Assembly (NCBI GenBank): GCA_025353305.1
Contig: JANXQX010000018.1
Coordinates: 1 to 18,464, forward strand
Source: Holophagaceae bacterium
GTDB lineage: Bacteria; Acidobacteriota; Holophagae; Holophagales; Holophagaceae
DNA: 18,464 nucleotides
Reading direction: 5' to 3'
In this document: positions 14,759-18,464 of the stretch, one piece after another
Layout: each line of letters starts with the position of its first letter
How positions within the stretch are numbered: the stretch's first letter is position 1
The notes under the pieces: generated by a model
Seen by the model: the letters and a program-made list of their open reading frames with translations, nothing else
Told to the model about the DNA's origin: nothing
Databases searched by the model: none
Program-made: the position numbers and the translations under genes

Positions 14759-15427
14759 ATGTCCGTATTGGAAGCTCGTCACATCACCAAGACCTACCGG
14801 GAAGGCGCCCTGGAAACCACCGTGCTGCGGGACGTCTCCATGGATCTTCGGGCTGGTGAAGTCGTCACCCTTGAAGGGCCCTCGGGTTCCGGAAAAACAA
14901 CCTTGCTGCAGATCCTCGGCTGCATCCTCTCGCCCAGCGGCGGAGAAGTGCACATTCATCAAAACCTCGTGGATGGCCATTCCAAACATCTGGCGGCCGT
15001 TCGCCGCCGCAACATCGGCTTCGTGTTCCAGCAGTTCAACCTCTTTCCCTCCCTGAACGCGCTGGAGAACGTGCAGTACGCCATCAACCTGAAAGGCGTG
15101 AGGGGACCCGCCGCCAAGCAGGAAGCCGGAGCCTTGCTTGATGCCGTGGGACTTTCGGACCGGGCGGGCTACCTGCCCCGGGATCTTTCCGGCGGCCAGA
15201 AACAGCGCGTGGCCATTGCCCGGGCCATGGCCTGCAAACCCAGCGTGCTCCTGGCGGATGAGCCCACCGCCAACCTCGACAGTGCCGTAGGCGGCCAGAT
15301 CCTGGAGCTGTTCAGAGACCTGGCAAAGCGTGATAACCGCGCCCTTCTCATCGTCACCCATGATCCCAAGGTCCGGGGCATTGCAGACCGCGTGCTCCAG
15401 ATCCACGACGGCCTCCTTCACTCTTGA
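14759..15427 (+). CDS. ABC transporter ATP-binding protein (DevA/LolD/MacB-like)
   Basis: A complete 222-residue nucleotide-binding subunit that powers the permease encoded just upstream. Motifs in order: Walker A GPSGSGKTT (40-48), Q-loop FVFQQFNLFPSL (89-99), signature LSGGQKQR (143-150), Walker B VLLADEPT (163-170), D-loop NLDS, and switch His201 in IVTHD. The Q-loop and signature wording match the LolD/MacB/DevA group that works with FtsX-like permeases. The ATG lies two bases after the permease stop, within CGGAGTTAGGAATG, and its stop is 11 bases before the adaptor ATG, so these genes are translated from one message. Confidence 0.95.
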   Translation: MSVLEARHITKTYREGALETTVLRDVSMDLRAGEVVTLEGPSGSGKTTLLQILGCILSPSGGEVHIHQNLVDGHSKHLAAVRRRNIGFVFQQFNLFPSLNALENVQYAINLKGVRGPAAKQEAGALLDAVGLSDRAGYLPRDLSGGQKQRVAIARAMACKPSVLLADEPTANLDSAVGGQILELFRDLAKRDNRALLIVTHDPKVRGIADRVLQIHDGLLHS

Positions 15428-15438
15428 AAGGGAACTCC

Positions 15439-16335
15439 ATGAAAACCGGCACCGCCCTTAAAGTCATCCTGCCCATCACCGCTGCCGCGGCCCTCACCGC
15501 CATGGTGCTCATCCAGCGCGAGCCCGGCTCGAAGAATTCCCTCTCCACGTCCCCGTCGATGAATGGCGCATTCGACAATGGCGCTGGAAGCTCCGTGCGT
15601 TGCGAAGGCCGCGTGGCCGCCTATCCCGGCTTCGACGTGACGGTCGGCACGGATCTGGGTGGAACCATCGAGTTCCTGACCACCCACGAAAAAGACTCCG
15701 TGCGGAAAGGCCAGGTGCTGGCGCGAATCGATGACCGGGAGCAGCGGGCCTCCCTTGAAGCCGCAGAGGCCCGTGTCCGCGAACAGGGTGCCGAGATCGC
15801 CTTCCAGGAGCGGGATGTCGCCCGCAGGCGGCAGCTCTTCGGCGAGGGCGCCCTGGACCGCCGGAGCCTCGAAGATGCGGAGAACCAACTTCACCTCGCC
15901 CAGGCCCGCCAGGATGCGGCGAAGGCCTCCGTGGACCAGTTCCGGGCCCAGGTCTCCAAGCGCCAGATCCAGGCGCCGATCGATGGTGTGGTGATGGAGC
16001 GTTTCGCCAATGCGGGCGAAACCCTGGCACCGGGGGCCCGCCTCCTGCGCCTCACCAACCTGGGTCGCACGAGAATCGAGGCCGAGGTGGATGAATTCGA
16101 TGTGTCGCGCCTGAAAGTCGGCAATGCGGTGGAAATCAGAACCGAAGGAACCAAGGATACCTGGCGTGGCCGGGTCGAAGAACTGCCGGATGGGGTCGGT
16201 CCCAGGCGCCTCAAACCCCAGGATCCCGCCCGCCCAACGGATATCCGGGTGCTGCTGGTCAAGGTGGCCTTGGATGAGGCAACCCCCCTGAAACTCGGCC
16301 AGAAGGTAGAGTTGCGGATACGCCAAGCGAAGTAA
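15439..16335 (+). CDS. Periplasmic adaptor (HlyD/DevB-type membrane fusion protein)
   Basis: The 298-residue protein has an N-terminal membrane anchor (about 7-25). A lipoyl-like half-domain follows (GTIEFLTTHEKDSVRKGQVL, about 75-94), then a charged, Ala-rich coiled-coil hairpin (about 103-173). The returning lipoyl half contains IQAPIDGVVMERFANAGE, and a beta-barrel part covers about 210-298. Adaptors of this build bridge an inner-membrane ABC pump to a TolC-type channel. It is shorter than the 350-400 residues usual for MacA, mainly through a short hairpin and a reduced membrane-proximal region. ATG 15439 has AAGGGA upstream and follows the ATPase stop by 11 bases. A TTG 15 bases earlier in frame is unlikely. 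Confidence 0.92.
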   Translation: MKTGTALKVILPITAAAALTAMVLIQREPGSKNSLSTSPSMNGAFDNGAGSSVRCEGRVAAYPGFDVTVGTDLGGTIEFLTTHEKDSVRKGQVLARIDDREQRASLEAAEARVREQGAEIAFQERDVARRRQLFGEGALDRRSLEDAENQLHLAQARQDAAKASVDQFRAQVSKRQIQAPIDGVVMERFANAGETLAPGARLLRLTNLGRTRIEAEVDEFDVSRLKVGNAVEIRTEGTKDTWRGRVEELPDGVGPRRLKPQDPARPTDIRVLLVKVALDEATPLKLGQKVELRIRQAK

Positions 16336-16621
16336 TACCCGCACCCCCGTTGAGCGGTTCACGGCAGGCATTCACCGGCATTTTTCAACAGGTGATGAAT
16401 CTTCCACTTGCCCTCAACACACGAGGACGGCATTCTGCTGGTTTGAGACCGCCTACGTCGTTCTTCGTTCGACCTAAGGGGCCTTGAAAGAACGACCAGA
16501 AAAGCACTGGTTATCCTAAACCTGACCCCTCGGCGGCCCGTAGGCCCCGAGAGCGTTCCCGGGCGCCAGTCTTGATGACCGTAGTTTGATCCATTCTGAT
16601 TTTGCCGTTCAAGGAGTGACG
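16336..16621. other. Intergenic gap before the tolC-like gene
   Basis: These 286 bases hold no credible gene. They contain copy 2 of the ~75-nt element (16456-16530) followed by GC-rich inverted sequence. Close to the next gene, TTGATG (16572-16577) and TCTGAT (16595-16600) are 17 bp apart and could be a weak promoter. AAGGAG sits five bases before the tolC ATG. The gap suggests that tolC is transcribed both with the exporter and from its own start, but this is inferred. Confidence 0.45.
16456..16530 (+). repeat. Structured ~75-nt intergenic element, copy 2
   Basis: Aligned with 3635-3708, the first 28 bases differ at 6 positions. The following 12-base segment differs in sequence but not in length. 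The next 15 bases (CCAGAAAAGCACTGG) differ at one, and both copies end in CCCCT. The CCAG/CTGG hairpin with its AAAAGC loop is the best-kept part. In this copy TCGTTCTT near 16459 could pair instead with AAGAACGA near 16488, so the fold may differ from copy 1. Confidence 0.6.
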
Positions 16622-18208
16622 ATGTCCCGTTCCACCACGACCGCCTTCCGGGCCTTCCCCGCTCTCTTCATTGCATTCGGCCTGGTCGCCCAGGACAGCC
16701 CAGGCGCAGCGCCGGCTGTCCAGCGGGTCTCCCTACAAACTGCCATCCAGACCGCACTCAAGAACAATCTCCAGGTCGGCATCGCCGACCAGGTCAGGGA
16801 GGCCACCAAGGCCAATGTCCTAGTCAATGAGGGCGCCTTCGATTGGTCGCTGCAGAGCGGGCTTAGTTTCGGCCATACCAAGAGCGCCAGCATCCGGACC
16901 CAGAATCTCGGGGGTTCCATCAGCACCACGGATTCTGAGTTCACCACCACCACCCGGAACATCAACGCCACGGTGACCAAGCCATTCGAATGGGGCGGAA
17001 ATTTCTCCATCGCCTACGGCTCCCAGTCTCCGCTCTACTCCTCGACAGACGTGTCGGGTAAAAGCACAGTGGTTTCCTCCACCGGCCAAGTAACCGGCCC
17101 TACAGCCTTCGGCCCCTACAGCGCCAACCCGTTCCCCTACACCAGCAGCCTCTCGGCCACCTATACCCAGAGCCTGTTGCGCAATGCAGGCCGCGATGCC
17201 GCCAGTGTCTCGCTCATCGTGGCGAAGAAGGGTTCCGTCCAAGCGGACTACGTCTTCCAACAAGCCATCATCGCTCTGGTGGCCGACACGGAATCCAAGT
17301 ATTGGGACTTGGTTTTCGCCAAGCGTAATTTGGAAAACAAAAGGCAATCCCTGGCCCTGGCCGGAAAGCAGCTGAACGAAAACCAGATCCGGGTGCAGGT
17401 GGGGACCCTGGCTCCGATCGAAGTCACCAGCGCCGAAGCTTCAGTGGCCCAGCGGGAGCAGGACATCATCGCCGCCGAAGCGCAGCTGGATAATGCCAAG
17501 GACGCCCTGGCGCGGGCGCTTTACCCTGATGCAGCCCGGGCCGCGAACCTGGATGCCGAAGATGCGCCCAGCATCGAGCCCTTCCGGTTCGACGAAAGCA
17601 CCGCAGAGAAGGCTGCCCTCGATAAACGGTTGGAGCTGAAAGTCGCCAAACTGGATCTAGAGTCCAAGCAAGCCCTGGAAACCTCCGCCAACAGCAAGCT
17701 CAAACCCCAGCTGGACTTGAATGTCGGTTACGTCGGCTCTTCGAACACCCGTGAAAATTTCAGCGGCGTCAATAGCGATCTGACAGGCTTCAAGTACCCC
17801 GGCTACAATCTTGGCCTCACCTTCTCGATTCCCTTTGCCAACCGTGCTGCAAAGGGCGGCTTGGCTCAAGCCAGGGCCAATCTTCGCCAGAGCGAGCTGA
17901 GCCTGAAAGACCAGGAGTTGGGCATCATCCTGCAAGTCCGCACTGCCTACCGGAATCTCGAAGCCGGGGCCAAGGGCGTTGCGGCCGCTGAAAAAACGCG
18001 CATCTTCCGGGAAAAGAATCTTGATGCGGAAAAAAAGAAATTCGACAACGGCATGAGCACCAACTTCTTTGTGCTGCAGCGCGCCGATGAACTGGACACC
18101 GCCCGTTCCGCGGAACTCCAGGCCCGCATCACCTACGCGAAGAATGTCACGACGCTGGAACAGTCGCTCGGTACGCTGCTGGAAGCGCGGAAGCTGGAAG
18201 TTAAATAG
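16622..18208 (+). CDS. TolC-family outer-membrane efflux protein
   Basis: The 528-residue protein begins with a signal peptide (about 1-23, ending FGLVA). The first outer-membrane-efflux repeat follows (VSLQTAIQTALKNNLQVGIA onward). A Ser/Thr-rich beta-barrel portion is visible around 85-200, with long helical segments (for example KRQSLALAGKQLNENQIRV and VTSAEASVAQREQDIIAAEA). A second repeat includes YNLGLTFSIPFANRAAKGGLAQA and KKKFDNGMSTNFFVLQRADEL. This duplicated barrel-plus-helix build fits TolC channels, which trimerise in the outer membrane and dock with adaptors like the one encoded upstream. ATG 16622 has AAGGAG five bases upstream; an in-frame start at 16586 has no such support. 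It lies 286 bp after the adaptor gene. Confidence 0.94.
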   Translation: MSRSTTTAFRAFPALFIAFGLVAQDSPGAAPAVQRVSLQTAIQTALKNNLQVGIADQVREATKANVLVNEGAFDWSLQSGLSFGHTKSASIRTQNLGGSISTTDSEFTTTTRNINATVTKPFEWGGNFSIAYGSQSPLYSSTDVSGKSTVVSSTGQVTGPTAFGPYSANPFPYTSSLSATYTQSLLRNAGRDAASVSLIVAKKGSVQADYVFQQAIIALVADTESKYWDLVFAKRNLENKRQSLALAGKQLNENQIRVQVGTLAPIEVTSAEASVAQREQDIIAAEAQLDNAKDALARALYPDAARAANLDAEDAPSIEPFRFDESTAEKAALDKRLELKVAKLDLESKQALETSANSKLKPQLDLNVGYVGSSNTRENFSGVNSDLTGFKYPGYNLGLTFSIPFANRAAKGGLAQARANLRQSELSLKDQELGIILQVRTAYRNLEAGAKGVAAAEKTRIFREKNLDAEKKKFDNGMSTNFFVLQRADELDTARSAELQARITYAKNVTTLEQSLGTLLEARKLEVK

Positions 18209-18223
18209 GCACCAGGCCTTGGG

Positions 18224-18286
18224 CTGTAGGCTGTTTGGAGCGGCCTGCGGCCGGTCTTCCCACGGCCTGATGCCTACCGCCTACGG
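18224..18286. repeat. Short relative of the heptamer element; possible terminator
   Basis: Two inverted heptamers (CTGTAGG, CTGTTTG at 18224-18237) face three direct heptamers (CCTGATG, CCTACCG, CCTACGG at 18266-18286). The order is the same as in the hemB/ubiX array, which also has two inverted units followed by direct ones. A TTTT run follows at 18288-18291, and the tolC stop is 15 bases upstream, so it may work as a terminator. Confidence 0.55.
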
Positions 18287-18318
18287 CCTTTTATACCAAG
18301 TTGCATTCAAAGAAATAG

Positions 18319-18348
18319 AACCACCAAGACACAAAGGGCACAAAGAGA
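18319..18348. repeat. Phased repeat arm (ACAAAG type), single arm
   Basis: ACCAAGAC, ACAAAGGGC and ACAAAGAGAC follow each other at 9-10 bp spacing, the same layout as one arm of the elements at 332-401, 431-550 and 10318-10390. No inverted partner is present before the window end, so this is either half an element or a truncated one. Confidence 0.5.
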
Positions 18349-18374
18349 CTCGTCATGTGCGAGCTTCGCAGCCG

Positions 18375-18438
18375 AAATTCAGGTGGCCCGGCGGCGGACT
18401 CACGCTTAGGTGTGATCCGCGCCGGGCTACCTGAATTT
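18375..18438. repeat. Long near-perfect 64-bp hairpin
   Basis: The outer arms AAATTCAGGTGGCCCGGC and GCCGGGCTACCTGAATTT pair over 18 positions with a single G-T mismatch. Inside, GCGGA and TCCGC continue the stem, and CACGC/TGTG partly pairs around a TTAGG loop. A perfect 17-base hairpin, GCGGGCC-TTC-GGCCCGC, follows directly at 18439-18455. No T-run follows within the window. Confidence 0.7.
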
Positions 18439-18464
18439 GCGGGCCTTCGGCCCGCAGGCGCTAC

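Larger units (their letters stand above)
18209..18464. repeat. Repeat-rich region after the tolC-like gene
   Basis: No gene is visible here. In order it holds a short heptamer element and an inserted CGGCCTGCGGCCG palindrome (18241-18253), ending in a TTTT run at 18288-18291. A one-armed phased repeat with ACAAAG words (18319-18348) and two adjacent hairpins (18375-18455) follow. The first structure plus T-run is a reasonable place for the tolC transcript to end. Confidence 0.6.

Overview
The window reads as ordinary chromosome from a GC-rich Gram-negative bacterium. The gene set (PEGA-domain Ser/Thr kinase, DevBCA-like exporter with a TolC partner, LipB-Nudix fusion) and the repeat-rich intergenic DNA suggest an Acidobacteriota relative such as Geothrix or Holophaga. 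That placement is an inference; the window contains no rRNA or other phylogenetic marker.

Layout. Positions 1-252 hold the 3' end of a DUF853/HerA-like ATPase gene. A 634-bp gap follows, with two large inverted-repeat elements and a doubtful small ORF. From 887 to 7991 all genes lie on the minus strand. Read in transcription order they are hemB, a compact SRAP (YedK/HMCES-like) gene, an Hpt-REC-REC-GGDEF signalling protein, a two-receiver response regulator, a Ser/Thr kinase with two PEGA domains, and a DusB-type tRNA-dihydrouridine synthase. The divergent hemB/ubiX gap contains a 13-unit heptamer tandem array. From 8172 to 18208 all genes lie on the plus strand: ubiX, a small exported protein, a YheT-type alpha/beta hydrolase, a LipB-Nudix fusion, an acyl-CoA dehydrogenase, and then a TetR-led exporter cluster (tetR, FtsX-like permease, ATPase, membrane fusion protein, TolC-like outer-membrane protein).

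How the genes work together. The last five genes form a plausible self-regulated tripartite efflux system: an ATP-driven inner-membrane pair, a periplasmic adaptor and an outer-membrane channel, with the first four genes nearly contiguous. The GGDEF protein and the two-receiver regulator are probably one phosphorelay/c-di-GMP module. hemB, ubiX and lipB serve haem, prenylated flavin (ubiquinone route) and lipoate metabolism.

The least explained material is intergenic. There are at least four repeat classes: (i) elements whose arms repeat a short word about every 10 bp; (ii) a heptamer-based element present once as a short copy and once expanded to 13 units; (iii) a ~75-nt element present twice with a conserved hairpin; (iv) REP-like palindromes around a CGGCC-TGC-GGCCG core. 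I found no CRISPR array, tRNA, rRNA, transposase or prophage gene.
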